Source: M3007 sp964550795
GTDB lineage: Bacteria > Bacteroidota > Bacteroidia > Chitinophagales > Saprospiraceae
Length of the DNA: 64,000 bases
Direction: 5' to 3'
NCBI GenBank assembly: GCA_964550795.1
Contig: CAZKBH010000018.1
Location: forward strand, 19,446-83,445
The position numbers and the translations under genes were made by a program. Shown here in pieces: positions 43,657 through 52,959 of the stretch. Positions within the stretch are counted from its first letter, which is position 1; every line of letters begins with the position of its first letter. Under the pieces are notes generated by a model, which saw only the letters and a list, made by a program, of their open reading frames with translations, did not search any database and was not told where the DNA came from.

Positions 43657-44727
43657 ATGAAGCGTAGTAAAATTGCCGGCATCGGCTCCTATCTCCCCGA
43701 ACGAATAGTCTCCAACGACGATCTTACCCAGGTAATGGACACCACGGATGAGTGGATTCAAGAGCGGACAGGTATCCAAACCCGTCGTTATGGAAAAAAA
43801 CACGAGGAAACAACCACAACCATGGCTGCAAAAGCAACCTTGGTAGCCTGCGAACGAGCGGGAATTAGCCCGGAAGAGATTGATTTTATCATTTTTGCCA
43901 CCCTCAGCCCCGATTATTATTTCCCTGGTTGCGGCGTACTCCTTCAGCGCGAACTGGGTATTACCCACAAAGAAGTAGGTGCGCTTGACATCCGAAATCA
44001 ATGCAGCGGCTTTTTGTACGCACTCAGCATCGCCGACCAATTTATCAAAACGGGCATGTACCAGAATATTCTGGTCGTTGGATCAGAAATGCACTCCATG
44101 GGTCTCGATTTCAGTACCCGGGGACGAAACGTGACCGTCATTTTTGGCGACGGTGCCGGGGCTGCCATACTCCAGCCCACCAACGAAGAAAACCAGGGTA
44201 TCCTGACAACCAAACTTCACTCCGATGGCACGCATGCTGAAAAACTAGCCTTTATCAACCCCGGCGCGCACGGCGGATACCACCAAAAAAGAACTGAAGA
44301 CCCCACAGATCAAGGCTATCCACCCGCCGAGACGTATGGGGAGATTTTTATTACGCCCAAGATGATGGAAGAAGGCCTGCTCTACCCGAACATGGAAGGT
44401 CAATTCGTATTCAAACTCGCCATCCAAAAATTTCCGGAGGTTATCAACGAGGCGCTGGCGGAAGTCGGCCTGCAAACCACCGATATTTCGATGTTCATCC
44501 CGCATCAGGCCAACCTGCGCATTAGCCAAATGGTGCAACGCCTGCTTCGCCTCCGCGACGACCAAGTGTGGAACAATATCCAGAAATATGGAAATACCAC
44601 CGCGGCCTCTGTTCCCATCGCACTCTGCGAAGCCTGGGAAGCGGGTAAAATCAAGCAAGGCGATTTGGTTTGCCTCGCGGCATTTGGCAGCGGCTTTACC
44701 TGGGCAAGCGCCCTGATTCGCTGGTAA
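43657..44727 (+). CDS. fabH: 3-oxoacyl-ACP synthase III (ketoacyl synthase III)
   Basis: A 356-residue thiolase-fold condensing enzyme. The catalytic triad is complete: Cys116 in RNQCSGFLYAL, His283 in IPHQANLRI and Asn313 in YGNTTAAS. GSYLPERIVSN at the start and GDGAGAAIL in the middle are family blocks. FabH proper condenses acetyl-CoA with malonyl-ACP to start fatty-acid synthesis. This version is about 35 residues longer than E. coli FabH, with the extra sequence around residues 195-235. It could serve a secondary pathway instead. No acp or fab gene is adjacent. Confidence 0.85.
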   Translation: MKRSKIAGIGSYLPERIVSNDDLTQVMDTTDEWIQERTGIQTRRYGKKHEETTTTMAAKATLVACERAGISPEEIDFIIFATLSPDYYFPGCGVLLQRELGITHKEVGALDIRNQCSGFLYALSIADQFIKTGMYQNILVVGSEMHSMGLDFSTRGRNVTVIFGDGAGAAILQPTNEENQGILTTKLHSDGTHAEKLAFINPGAHGGYHQKRTEDPTDQGYPPAETYGEIFITPKMMEEGLLYPNMEGQFVFKLAIQKFPEVINEALAEVGLQTTDISMFIPHQANLRISQMVQRLLRLRDDQVWNNIQKYGNTTAASVPIALCEAWEAGKIKQGDLVCLAAFGSGFTWASALIRW

Positions 44728-44780
44728 TGCGCCTGTCCGAATGTAAGTTTCAACTCGTCTAATCTGTAGCCTGGAACATC

Positions 44781-44815
44781 CGCCCGACCGTTCAAAATGA
44801 ACAGTCGGGCGTTTT
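44781..44815 (+). terminator. Intrinsic terminator after fabH
   Basis: Arms 44781-44794 and 44798-44811 pair with one C-A mismatch (outer CGCCCGAC / GTCGGGCG, inner GTTCA / TGAAC), loop AAA, then TTTT. The rest of the 314-bp gap up to 45042 holds no gene that I can see, only a weak TCCGGCAA/TTGCCGGA inverted pair around 44889-44934. Confidence 0.85.
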
Positions 44816-45041
44816 AACGTCTATTTCATCTAAAAGGGATATTAAAAAGGCCACCCAAGGCGTTAATACGCGGTTTTTATAGAAACCATCCGGCAAGTTT
44901 GTCGTTCAAAGTGCAAATGGCACATGCTTTGCCGGACCATCCAGGAAAACTTTTGAACGAGAAAAGGGGTTTAGAGCGCTCAACATGCGCTTAGTTCGCC
45001 AATCAGGATTTCCTCGTTCGCTTAATCAAAACAGTATTGCT

Positions 45042-46181
45042 ATGTTTCTTGAATCAAAAATCATCAGAGCTGTGGTTTTGCTCACCTTACCCCTATCTGC
45101 ATGGGGGCAGGTGGGCACGCAGTTTCTTTTGGCTAACCCGTCTTTTGAAGGGACGCCCGGTGCCGGCATTGATATTCCGGGCTGGTACAATTGTGGACCA
45201 AGCGCTGAATCGCCACCAGATTTACAACCCGGTTTTTTCGGGGTAAGAACTCCCGCTCGCAATGGTTCAACCTATCTCGGCCTTGTGGTGCGCCAAACAG
45301 GCACTTGGGAAAGCGTTGGACAACGACTCAGCCAGCCTTTGGCCGCGAATCAGTGTTATGAATTTAGCCTTGATCTGCGAAGAGATACTTCCTACGAAAG
45401 TCCTTTAGGCAAAATGTTAGACACCCGGGCGGTCCGTTTTACCACTCCGGTCAAAGTAATTATCTGGGGCGGCAATGGATTCTGCCACAAAGGAGAGGTA
45501 CTATACCAATCTTCAGCCATCATACACCCGCGCTGGCTCACCTACAACTGTCGCATCAGCCCCAAAAAAGGTACCTGGTCGCATATCATCATTGAGGCCT
45601 ATTATAATTCCAATGATCCATTTAACCCTACGCTCCCGATTTACGCCAACGGTAATGTGCTGATTGATAATGCGAGCCCGATCAAACAGGTAGTTTGTGG
45701 TCCCGAAAAAATGCCAGAAGCGACAAAAAGGCCTGTTTTGACCAAAAAAGGCCCAGTTAAACCAACAACAGTGGCAACCTCCAAACCCACACCGGCGGTT
45801 TCGGAAACGCCTAAAAAAACCAAAAGAGGCAAAACTTTCCGACTGGATGTCTATTTTAAAGCCAACGAATACACTTTCGACCTTGGTACCAGCGAAAAAA
45901 GCTTGGAAGAACTCTATAACCTACTGTATAACAACTCCGACGTAAGTGTGGAAATAGGCGGTCACACGAATAACCTGCTTTATCCAAACGAGGCCCGCGC
46001 GCTGGAACTATCCACCAGCCGAGCCAAATCTGTAGCAGATTGGCTCATGTCCAAAGGCGTATCGGCTGATCGGGTAAACTACAAAGGCTACGGTTGGACA
46101 AAGCCCGTGGAACCCAACACTTCCCCGGAGGGCAGAAGACGAAATCAAAGAGTCGAGGTGACGATCTTGACGTATTATTAA
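45042..46181 (+). CDS. OmpA-family outer-membrane / peptidoglycan-binding protein
   Basis: A 379-residue exported protein. It has a signal peptide (MFLESKIIRAVVLLTLPLSAWGQ), then a galactose-binding-like beta domain (LANPSFEGTPGAGIDIPGWYNCG, typical of carbohydrate or surface modules), a lysine/proline/threonine-rich linker (about 220-262), and a C-terminal OmpA domain. The OmpA domain has VEIGGHTNNLLYPNEARALELSTSRAKSVADWLMSKGVSADRVNYKGYG and ends in RRRNQRVEVTIL. The OmpA part binds peptidoglycan. ATG 45042 is preferred over an upstream start at 44985 because it begins the signal peptide. Confidence 0.85.
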   Translation: MFLESKIIRAVVLLTLPLSAWGQVGTQFLLANPSFEGTPGAGIDIPGWYNCGPSAESPPDLQPGFFGVRTPARNGSTYLGLVVRQTGTWESVGQRLSQPLAANQCYEFSLDLRRDTSYESPLGKMLDTRAVRFTTPVKVIIWGGNGFCHKGEVLYQSSAIIHPRWLTYNCRISPKKGTWSHIIIEAYYNSNDPFNPTLPIYANGNVLIDNASPIKQVVCGPEKMPEATKRPVLTKKGPVKPTTVATSKPTPAVSETPKKTKRGKTFRLDVYFKANEYTFDLGTSEKSLEELYNLLYNNSDVSVEIGGHTNNLLYPNEARALELSTSRAKSVADWLMSKGVSADRVNYKGYGWTKPVEPNTSPEGRRRNQRVEVTILTYY

Positions 46182-46185
46182 AAAC

Positions 46186-46222
46186 AAAAAAGGCTTCCTA
46201 CTGTGTGTAGGAAGCCTTTTTT
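46186..46222. terminator. Bidirectional 16-bp terminator between OmpA-like and Crp genes
   Basis: Arms 46186-46201 and 46207-46222 are perfect complements with loop TGTGT. Six As precede and six Ts follow the GC-rich core GGCTTCCTAC, so the hairpin ends transcription on both strands for the two convergent genes. Confidence 0.92.
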
Positions 46223-46244
46223 AATTTCGTGAAGGACTTGGGAA

Positions 46245-46925
46245 TCAATTCAACTTATCCATATCCCGGATGAGAATGGTGTTGCGGTTGAAATGGATTA
46301 AATTGGATTTTTTCAGTTCGTTGAGGATGGCAGTTACGGTTTGGCGGCTCGCGCCAACGAGGTTGGCGATGTCTTGTTGGGTTAGACCGTGTTTGACCAA
46401 AGTTTCAAAACCCACCTGCCGACCACGTTCTCCGGCACTTTCTTTCAAAAACTCTACAATTCGGGTGCGTACATCTTTGAGAATTAACGATTCCCAGTGT
46501 CGTTCCGCACGCCGGAGTCGTTCGCCCATGTAGAGCATCATTGCCTGCGAAAGGCCAAAACTTTGCTGCATCATGTACTTAAAATCATCCACCCGAATGG
46601 CATAATAATCCACATCGCGGCTCATGGCAGAAGCGAATTCTACCCGAGATTGCTCCCCACTAAGGCCCAATTCGCCGAATACAGTGAACGGATGCTGGAT
46701 GTTTTTAATGATTTCGCGGCCATCGTGCGAATAAATGCCAATTTTGACCGCTCCGCAGGCCAAAAAGCAAATGTAATCGCTCGGCTGGTCGGCCAGATAA
46801 ATGAAGGAATGTCGGGGTGCTTTTCGACGCTCAGACATCAATGCCAGGCGTTGCAACTCAGCCTCCGAGAGCGACGCTAGCAGGGGAAATTGCTTGAAAA
46901 TAGCATGTAAGGGTTGTCCATTCAT
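46245..46925 (-). CDS. Crp/Fnr-family transcriptional regulator
   Basis: A 226-residue regulator with an N-terminal cyclic-nucleotide-like beta-barrel (FPLLASLSEAELQRLALMSERRKAPRHSFIYLADQPSDYICFLACGAVKI and GELGLSGEQSR), a dimer helix and a C-terminal winged helix (LTQQDIANLVGASRQTVTAILNELKKSNLIHFNRNTILI). Only one cysteine is present, so an Fnr-type iron-sulfur cluster is unlikely. The recognition helix SRQTVTAIL keeps the arginine but has Gln where Crp has Glu. It is the obvious local candidate to bind the four GTGA-N6-TCAC palindromes found between 49260 and 56824. Confidence 0.92.
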   Translation of the reverse strand: MNGQPLHAIFKQFPLLASLSEAELQRLALMSERRKAPRHSFIYLADQPSDYICFLACGAVKIGIYSHDGREIIKNIQHPFTVFGELGLSGEQSRVEFASAMSRDVDYYAIRVDDFKYMMQQSFGLSQAMMLYMGERLRRAERHWESLILKDVRTRIVEFLKESAGERGRQVGFETLVKHGLTQQDIANLVGASRQTVTAILNELKKSNLIHFNRNTILIRDMDKLN

Positions 46926-47171
46926 GTGAGATTGTCATTGGTTGAGACGAGAACAATCGGGAGGCAATACATAATCAGCCAAAACTGTGCCAAGACCGGC
47001 AATACCCCACGATTTACCACTCCTCGTGTAGATTGGCTTTTCTTTTTGAATATAACCCTTTGTAGGTCTTACCTTTCGCCACTCGTTCACCCCAAAAATA
47101 TGTTCTAAAGCCTACTTTTTGCCAAGCGTAGCTTTTGCGCCTGGCAAAAACAGTCAAAAGTTAACAAACAC

Positions 47172-49115
47172 ATGGTCAAACCCTACGCGCTCCTCACCGA
47201 TTTCGATGTCGCGCTCTTTCAAAGCGGCAAACATTTTCGTCTGTATGAAAAAATGGGCAGTCATATCGTGGAACACGAAGGAGAGCAGGGGGTCTGCTTC
47301 TCCGTTTGGGCACCCAATGCCAAACGTGTGAGTGTAGTCGGCGATTTCAATAATTGGGATCTCGACAGCCATGTCTTGCTGCCGCGCTGGGATTCCAGTG
47401 GGATCTGGGAGGGATTTATTCCTGGCTTGGGCAAAGGCACTACCTACAAGTATCACATCAAAACCCACATGGGCGTTGATCTCGACAAGGGAGATCCATT
47501 CGCCCGAATTTGGGAAACACCTCCCCGAACCGCTTCCATCGTCTGGGCACACGACCACGTTTGGAAGGATGAAAAATGGTTGAAAAAACGCCTCGAAAAT
47601 GCCGGAAAACCCCAGCCCTGGTCGGTCTATGAAGTCCATGCAGGGTCCTGGAAAAAAGTGGCGAAAGACGGCAATCGCTCGCTCAACTGGCGAGAATTGG
47701 CCGATGATCTGGTGCCTTATGTGAAAGAAATGGGCTTCACCCACGTGGAACTCATGCCCGTGATGGAACACCCCTATTTCCCTTCCTGGGGATATCAGAT
47801 TACCGGCTTTTTCGCTCCCACCAGCCGCTCCGGCAGCCCGGAAGACCTTATGTATCTGATTGATACATTCCACGAAGCCGGCATCGGGGTTATCCTCGAC
47901 TGGGTGCCGTCCCATTTTCCGAGCGACATCCACGGGCTGTATTTTTTTGACGGCACACACCTGTATGAATATGCCGATATGCGCCGCGGTTTTCACCCGG
48001 ATTGGAACAGTTATGTGTTCGATTACGGCCGAAATGAAGTGCGCAGCTTCTTGATTTCCAATGCTTTATTCTGGCTTGACTTGTATCATGCCGACGGGCT
48101 TCGGGTGGATGCAGTGGCCTCTATGCTGTACCACGATTATTCGAGAAAAGAAGGCGAGTGGCTACCCAACATCCATGGTGGAAAGGAAAATCTCGAAGCC
48201 ATCTCGTTTTTCCAGGAATTCAACAATGCAGCTTACGAAAACTATCCCGGCATCGAGACCATTGCCGAGGAAAGCACGGCATTCCCAGGCGTGACGCGCC
48301 CAACCTTCGAGGGCGGACTCGGTTTTGGCCAAAAATGGATGATGGGCTGGATGCACGATACCCTTTCGTATTTCAAACGCCCGGCTGTTTTCCGCCGCTG
48401 GCATCAGGACGAGATCACGTTTTCGATGGTTTATGCCTTCTCCGAGCGTTTCATGCTGCCCCTCAGTCACGACGAGGTGGTTCACCTCAAATCCAGTCTG
48501 CTGTACAAAATGCCCGGCGATGAGTTTCAGAAATTCGCCAACCTGCGGGCACTTTTTGGGCACCAATGGACCCACCCCGGCACCCAAATCCTCTTCATGG
48601 GCGGCGAAATTGGCCAAAGCACAGAGTGGAGTCATGACCTTGGGGTACCCTGGCAACTGTTGCAATACGATTTCCACAAAGGCATTCAAAATTGGGTGAA
48701 GGCCCTGAACCAAGTCTATGCCAACCGTCCGGCCCTTTGGCGAAAAGCGTTCCAACCCGAGGGTTATGAATGGATTTCCGGCGGTGACACGGAGAATTCG
48801 GTGCTGGTGTTCGTCCGCCACGGCGATGCGGAGGATCCGATGCTGCTGGTAGTCTGCCATTTCAACCTCAATTATATGCCTGCCTACACCGTAGGTGTTC
48901 CGCACGGAGGTACCTGGAAAGCCGTGCTCAACAGCGATGCCAAGGAATTTGGCGGTTCCGGCGTGGTAAATGGCGATTTGAAAGCAGAAAAGAAGCCAGA
49001 GCACGGTAAGGAATATTCCGTGACCTTCAAGTTACCCCCACTGAGTGTGATGATTTTTGAAGGCGAAAAGCCACCGAAAGTTGCTAAACCCAAAAAGGTT
49101 GTGGCTAAAAAGTAG
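47172..49115 (+). CDS. glgB: 1,4-alpha-glucan branching enzyme
   Basis: A 647-residue GH13 enzyme that makes alpha-1,6 branches in glycogen. An N-terminal CBM48 (GVCFSVWAPNAKRVSVVGDFNNWD) is followed by the (beta/alpha)8 barrel. The active-site residues are Asp313 in DGLRVDAVASM, Glu366 in ETIAEES and Asp434 in LSHDEVVH; EVHAGSW and MPVMEHP are also typical. The C-terminal beta domain ends in a lysine-rich tail (KPKKVVAKK). It lacks the long N1 extension of E. coli GlgB, as is common in this phylum. No other glycogen gene is adjacent. Confidence 0.94.
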   Translation: MVKPYALLTDFDVALFQSGKHFRLYEKMGSHIVEHEGEQGVCFSVWAPNAKRVSVVGDFNNWDLDSHVLLPRWDSSGIWEGFIPGLGKGTTYKYHIKTHMGVDLDKGDPFARIWETPPRTASIVWAHDHVWKDEKWLKKRLENAGKPQPWSVYEVHAGSWKKVAKDGNRSLNWRELADDLVPYVKEMGFTHVELMPVMEHPYFPSWGYQITGFFAPTSRSGSPEDLMYLIDTFHEAGIGVILDWVPSHFPSDIHGLYFFDGTHLYEYADMRRGFHPDWNSYVFDYGRNEVRSFLISNALFWLDLYHADGLRVDAVASMLYHDYSRKEGEWLPNIHGGKENLEAISFFQEFNNAAYENYPGIETIAEESTAFPGVTRPTFEGGLGFGQKWMMGWMHDTLSYFKRPAVFRRWHQDEITFSMVYAFSERFMLPLSHDEVVHLKSSLLYKMPGDEFQKFANLRALFGHQWTHPGTQILFMGGEIGQSTEWSHDLGVPWQLLQYDFHKGIQNWVKALNQVYANRPALWRKAFQPEGYEWISGGDTENSVLVFVRHGDAEDPMLLVVCHFNLNYMPAYTVGVPHGGTWKAVLNSDAKEFGGSGVVNGDLKAEKKPEHGKEYSVTFKLPPLSVMIFEGEKPPKVAKPKKVVAKK

Positions 49116-49259
49116 CGTTTTCCCGCCGAGCTTGGTGTTTTTGTCCTACGGTATGCACATTAAAATCATTGATTCTCAAGGGCTATTATTTGTACCGTGA
49201 ATTTTGATAGCTCGAGTTGTGCACGCACGCGGCACTAGCGACGCGGCCCCTGCACGTAC

Positions 49260-49273
49260 GTGACATTTATCAC
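49260..49273 (+). promoter_or_regulatory. Crp-like palindrome GTGACATTTATCAC upstream of AraC gene
   Basis: GTGA-N6-TCAC half-sites match the core Crp consensus. A GACTTTTG box at 49296-49303 lies 29.5 bp from its centre to the box start, one base less than at the three sister sites. The AraC ATG is at 49350. Confidence 0.6.
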
Positions 49274-49349
49274 GTTGCACTAATTACTTATTGCCGACTT
49301 TTGGCCTGCGTCACTCTAATCACCCAAATCAAAAAAATCATAGTCCGTG

Positions 49350-50222
49350 ATGAAAAAAATGCCCACATACAGCATCTGCAACCTACTCGGTGCAGACCGA
49401 TGTATGACCGAAATTGTGGTAACGCGTCTTCGTGATTTTGTGGATACACATCCAGCGATAGAGTTCCCACACCGGCACGATTTTTATCAAATTGTACTTT
49501 TTACGCGCGGCGGAGGGCAACATGCCATTGATTTTCAGCAATATGAGATACAGCCACATCAAATTTATTACATGGCGCCGGGTCAAATCCATACCTGGAA
49601 TTTTAATTCCGAAACCGAAGGTTATCTGGTAAATTTCAATGAGTCGTTTTTTACCTCAATCTACCACAATCCACATTTTGTGCGGGATTTACCTTTATTC
49701 AATAACATCAGTGGTAGTTCTGTGAATACCTTGGACATGACTTGTTGTGCGGAGGTAGAGCAAACTTTTGCACAAATGCTGGATGAATTCAACAAAGGCG
49801 GCGATTACACCATGGACATGCTGCGCGGGATGCTGACGATGATTTTGGTAAAGCTTTCACGGGTGGCACCCAATACTTTTCAGGAAGGCGCGTCAAAGCA
49901 CAATTTAGAATTGATGCGGCAGTTTGGAAGACTGATCGAAACCCATTATAAGGAAAAACGCCTGCCAAAGGAATATGCTGAGCTGATGTTCGTCACGCCC
50001 AACCACCTCAATGCACTCACCAATAACGTGGTGGGAAAAAGTGCGGGGGAACTCATCCGGGAGCGTATTTTGCTCGAGGCAAAACGTTTGCTCGCCAATT
50101 CAGACCTGATGATTGGACAAATTGCCGAGACGCTTCATTTTGAAGACAACGCCTATTTTACCCGTTTTTTTAAAAAATATCTCGGAAAGACGCCAGAGGG
50201 GTTTCGCTCCACGTATACGTAA
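49350..50222 (+). CDS. AraC-family transcriptional regulator
   Basis: A 290-residue regulator with an N-terminal cupin sensing domain (FPHRHDFYQIVLFTRGGGQHAIDFQQYEIQPHQIYYMAPGQIHTWNF) and a C-terminal double helix-turn-helix (LPKEYAELMFVTPNHLNALTNNVVGKSAGELIRERILLEAKRLL and IGQIAETLHFEDNAYFTRFFKKYLGKTPEGFR). A single C-C pair occurs in the hinge. ATG 49350 is preferred to GTG 49347. It sits before the TauE exporter gene and has its own Crp-like site, so it is probably part of the same response. Confidence 0.9.
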   Translation: MKKMPTYSICNLLGADRCMTEIVVTRLRDFVDTHPAIEFPHRHDFYQIVLFTRGGGQHAIDFQQYEIQPHQIYYMAPGQIHTWNFNSETEGYLVNFNESFFTSIYHNPHFVRDLPLFNNISGSSVNTLDMTCCAEVEQTFAQMLDEFNKGGDYTMDMLRGMLTMILVKLSRVAPNTFQEGASKHNLELMRQFGRLIETHYKEKRLPKEYAELMFVTPNHLNALTNNVVGKSAGELIRERILLEAKRLLANSDLMIGQIAETLHFEDNAYFTRFFKKYLGKTPEGFRSTYT

Positions 50223-50267
50223 TCATAGTAGAAACACTTGCATGAAGTTTTGCTTTTTTTGTGGGTC

Positions 50268-50281
50268 GTGACATATATCAC
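50268..50281 (+). promoter_or_regulatory. Crp-like palindrome GTGACATATATCAC upstream of TauE/SafE gene
   Basis: A GTGA-N6-TCAC palindrome. The box CACCTTTG (50305-50312) starts 30.5 bp from its centre, the spacing expected for an activator overlapping the -35 region. Confidence 0.7.
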
Positions 50282-50352
50282 AGGTGAAGCACTCCGATGA
50301 CCGCCACCTTTGCAGCATCAATTTTTGCGACTCACAACTTTCAATTAGCTTC

Positions 50353-51186
50353 ATGGAAATCATCGGTTATTTCGCGTCGGCACTTATCGGCGTTTCATTA
50401 GGGCTGATTGGTGGCGGCGGCAGTATCCTCACAGTACCTGTTTTGGTTTATCTATTTGGCGTTGATCCCGTGCTGGCCACGGCATACTCGCTTTTTATCG
50501 TGGGCGCAACGAGCCTGGTCGGCGCGTTTCCCAAATACAAAGACGGTCTGGTTAACGTAAAAACGGCTGTTATTTTTGGCATTCCGGCCATCCTGGCGGT
50601 GTACGTCACGCGGGCATATTTGGTGCCGATGATTCCCAGCACGGTGTTTTCCATAGGAGATTTAGTGGTTACCAAAGCCATCTTAATGATGGGGCTTTTC
50701 GCCATTTTGATGGTGTTCGCCTCTTATTCCATGATTCGCGATAAAAAAGGCGTTGTGGAAAATGCGCCAGTAGCAGGACCTCAAAAATTCAATTACCCGA
50801 TGATTCTGACTGAAGGCGTTGTGGTGGGGATACTCACGGGCCTGGTAGGTGCTGGTGGTGGATTCCTGATTATCCCGGCGCTTGTGCTTTTTAGCAAATT
50901 GCCTATGAAACAGGCGGTGGGCACTTCACTGCTTATCATCGCAGCCAAATCACTTATCGGTTTTACGGGCGATTTATCGCAATACACGATGGACTGGACA
51001 CTGCTTGGAATTGTGACTGCATTGGCTATAGTGGGTATTTTTATCGGCAATAGGTATAGCCGCCGTGTAGATGGCGATAAACTTAAAAAAGCCTTTGGCT
51101 GGTTTGTATTGGTAATGGGGATATACATTTTAATAAAAGAATTGTACCTCAATCCAATGTCAACTGCTGCTGCATTGGGACACTAA
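50353..51186 (+). CDS. TSUP (TauE/SafE) family sulfite/organosulfur exporter-like protein
   Basis: A 277-residue protein with about eight hydrophobic segments in two repeats. The repeat starts are LIGVSLGLIGGGGSILTVPVLVYLFG and VVVGILTGLVGAGGGFLIIPALVLFSKLPMKQAVGTSLLIIAAKSLIGF, both classic TSUP signatures. Family members export sulfite, sulfoacetate or thiosulfate. ATG 50353 is preferred because it begins the first helix. The next gene encodes a metallo-beta-lactamase/rhodanese protein, which supports a sulfur role. It carries its own Crp-like promoter. Confidence 0.9.
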   Translation: MEIIGYFASALIGVSLGLIGGGGSILTVPVLVYLFGVDPVLATAYSLFIVGATSLVGAFPKYKDGLVNVKTAVIFGIPAILAVYVTRAYLVPMIPSTVFSIGDLVVTKAILMMGLFAILMVFASYSMIRDKKGVVENAPVAGPQKFNYPMILTEGVVVGILTGLVGAGGGFLIIPALVLFSKLPMKQAVGTSLLIIAAKSLIGFTGDLSQYTMDWTLLGIVTALAIVGIFIGNRYSRRVDGDKLKKAFGWFVLVMGIYILIKELYLNPMSTAAALGH

Positions 51187-51201
51187 AAATCATTGGGTTC
51201 C

Positions 51202-51215
51202 GTGATATAAGTCAC
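51202..51215 (+). promoter_or_regulatory. Crp-like palindrome GTGATATAAGTCAC upstream of MBL/rhodanese gene
   Basis: A GTGA-N6-TCAC palindrome with a full TAnnTTTG box, TACCTTTG at 51239-51246, starting 30.5 bp from its centre. Confidence 0.75.
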
Positions 51216-51385
51216 AGTTTGAGGGCTTCTCTATGCCCTACCTTTGAAATGCAAAAGCGACTGAACAATTTCTTTGATTGAGACCTATAAGATTCTCAAA
51301 ACCTTATAGGTCTGGACGCAAAGCAAAAATGTCCATTGGCACAACATTTAAAATTCAATCCTACACATTCAAAATATTTTCAAAC

Positions 51386-52807
51386 ATGAAAATTGAACAA
51401 ATCTATACTGGCTGTCTGGCCCACGCGGCCTACTACCTCGAAAGCAATGGAGAAGCAGCTATTTTTGATCCACTCCGCGAGGTAGAACCTTACATCCAAC
51501 GCGCCCAAAAAAGCAACGCCAAAATCAAGTATGTTTTTGAAACCCACTTCCACGCTGATTTTGTCAGCGGACATTTGGATCTGGCGCAAAAAACAGGCGC
51601 GAAAATCGTTTTTGGCCCCACCGCTAAACCCGGTTACGATGCTATCACAGCAGAAGACAATCAAATCTTCAAAGTAGGCGATTACTCGGTGAAAGTGATT
51701 CACACCCCGGGGCATACCATGGAAAGCACCACGTATTTGCTGATAGACGAAAATGGCAAAGAACACGGGATTATTTCCGGCGACACCCTGTTCATCGGCG
51801 ATGTTGGGCGGCCCGATTTGGCGCAGCACGTGATTGCCGACCTGACGGAAGAAAAGCTGGCCGGATACCTGTACGACTCGCTCCGCAACAAGATTATGCC
51901 GCTGAGCGACGACCTGATTGTGTACCCGAATCACGGCGCTGGAAGTGCTTGCGGAAAAAACATGAGCAAGGAAACAACCGATACCCTCGGCCATCAAAAG
52001 CAGGTGAACTACGCGCTCAATCCCAAGTTGACCAAAGAAGAATTTATCAAAGAGATTTTGACCGGACTGACCACCCCACCGGGGTATTTCCCTCAAAATG
52101 TACTGATGAATATCAAGGGCTACGAAAGTTTCGACGAGGTGATGAAACGTGGCATCCACGCACTTTCACCCAGAGCTTTCGAAGCAGCCGCCAATGAAAC
52201 CGATGCGCTTATTCTCGACACCCGCGATGCGCAGGTATTTTCGGAAGGATTCGTGCCCAATTCCATCAATATTGGCATAGACGGCAACTTTGCTCCTTGG
52301 GTAGGCGCGCTGATTCCGGACGTAAAACAGCAGATCCTGCTCGTTACCGAAGTGGGCCGGGAGGAAGAAGTGATCACTCGCCTGGCGCGTGTGGGCTTCG
52401 ACCACTGCATCGGTTACCTGGAAGGCGGGTTTGAATCCTGGAAAAAAGCGGGTATGGAAGTTGACAAAATCGAGCGGGTTACGTCAGATCAACTGGCCCA
52501 TATCCTCAACGTTCACCCGGATGCACCCGTTTTTGATGTCCGTAAAAACAGCGAATACCTCAGCGAGCATGTGATGGGAGTAGAGAATGCGCCGCTGGAT
52601 ACAATCAATGAATCCATGCTGAGTATTCCCAAAAACAAAGCGGTTTATATCCATTGTGCAGGCGGCTATCGCTCCATGATTTTTGCGAGTATCCTGCGTG
52701 CAAGAGGCTATGACAATCTGATAGATGTCGTTGGTGGTTTCAAGGAAATCAAAGAAAGTGGAAAATTCAAAGTGTCAGACTATGTCTGCCCAACCACTTT
52801 GCTGTAA
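51386..52807 (+). CDS. Metallo-beta-lactamase fold protein with two rhodanese domains (persulfide dioxygenase-like)
   Basis: A 473-residue protein. Residues 1-250 are an MBL domain with HFHADFVSGH (His54, His56, Asp58), HTPGHTMES and SGDTLFIGDVGRPDL, the ETHE1/Blh pattern of persulfide dioxygenases that oxidise glutathione persulfide. Two rhodanese domains follow. The first (about 265-365) lacks the active-site cysteine, having LLVTEVGREEEV at that place; the second has CAGGYRS with Cys424. It probably handles reactive sulfur with the TSUP exporter just upstream. ATG 51386 starts the conserved N-terminus; an upstream extension to 51278 is not conserved. Confidence 0.9.
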   Translation: MKIEQIYTGCLAHAAYYLESNGEAAIFDPLREVEPYIQRAQKSNAKIKYVFETHFHADFVSGHLDLAQKTGAKIVFGPTAKPGYDAITAEDNQIFKVGDYSVKVIHTPGHTMESTTYLLIDENGKEHGIISGDTLFIGDVGRPDLAQHVIADLTEEKLAGYLYDSLRNKIMPLSDDLIVYPNHGAGSACGKNMSKETTDTLGHQKQVNYALNPKLTKEEFIKEILTGLTTPPGYFPQNVLMNIKGYESFDEVMKRGIHALSPRAFEAAANETDALILDTRDAQVFSEGFVPNSINIGIDGNFAPWVGALIPDVKQQILLVTEVGREEEVITRLARVGFDHCIGYLEGGFESWKKAGMEVDKIERVTSDQLAHILNVHPDAPVFDVRKNSEYLSEHVMGVENAPLDTINESMLSIPKNKAVYIHCAGGYRSMIFASILRARGYDNLIDVVGGFKEIKESGKFKVSDYVCPTTLL

Positions 52808-52863
52808 TAAGTACCGATGAAATAATTAGGCGATCACAGGGAAATAGAAGTTTTTTTAGGCAG

Positions 52864-52890
52864 AGGCTGTCGGCGTTAAGCCGGCAGCCT
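52864..52890 (+). terminator. Hairpin after the MBL/rhodanese gene
   Basis: Arms 52864-52874 (AGGCTGTCGGC) and 52880-52890 (GCCGGCAGCCT) pair over 11 bp with one G-U; the loop is GTTAA. The T tract after it is weak (TTCTGAGTTTT). Confidence 0.6.
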
Positions 52891-52959
52891 TCTGAGTTTT
52901 GGGAAAAAATCATTTGCCTCAATCAAATCATCAAAATCACACAAATCATAGTTTAAGAA

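Noticed and set aside
46926..46945. Crp-like operator upstream of the Crp/Fnr gene itself
   Set aside because: GTGAGATTGTCA has only five bases between the half-sites and no second TCAC, so autoregulation by the same motif is not supported.
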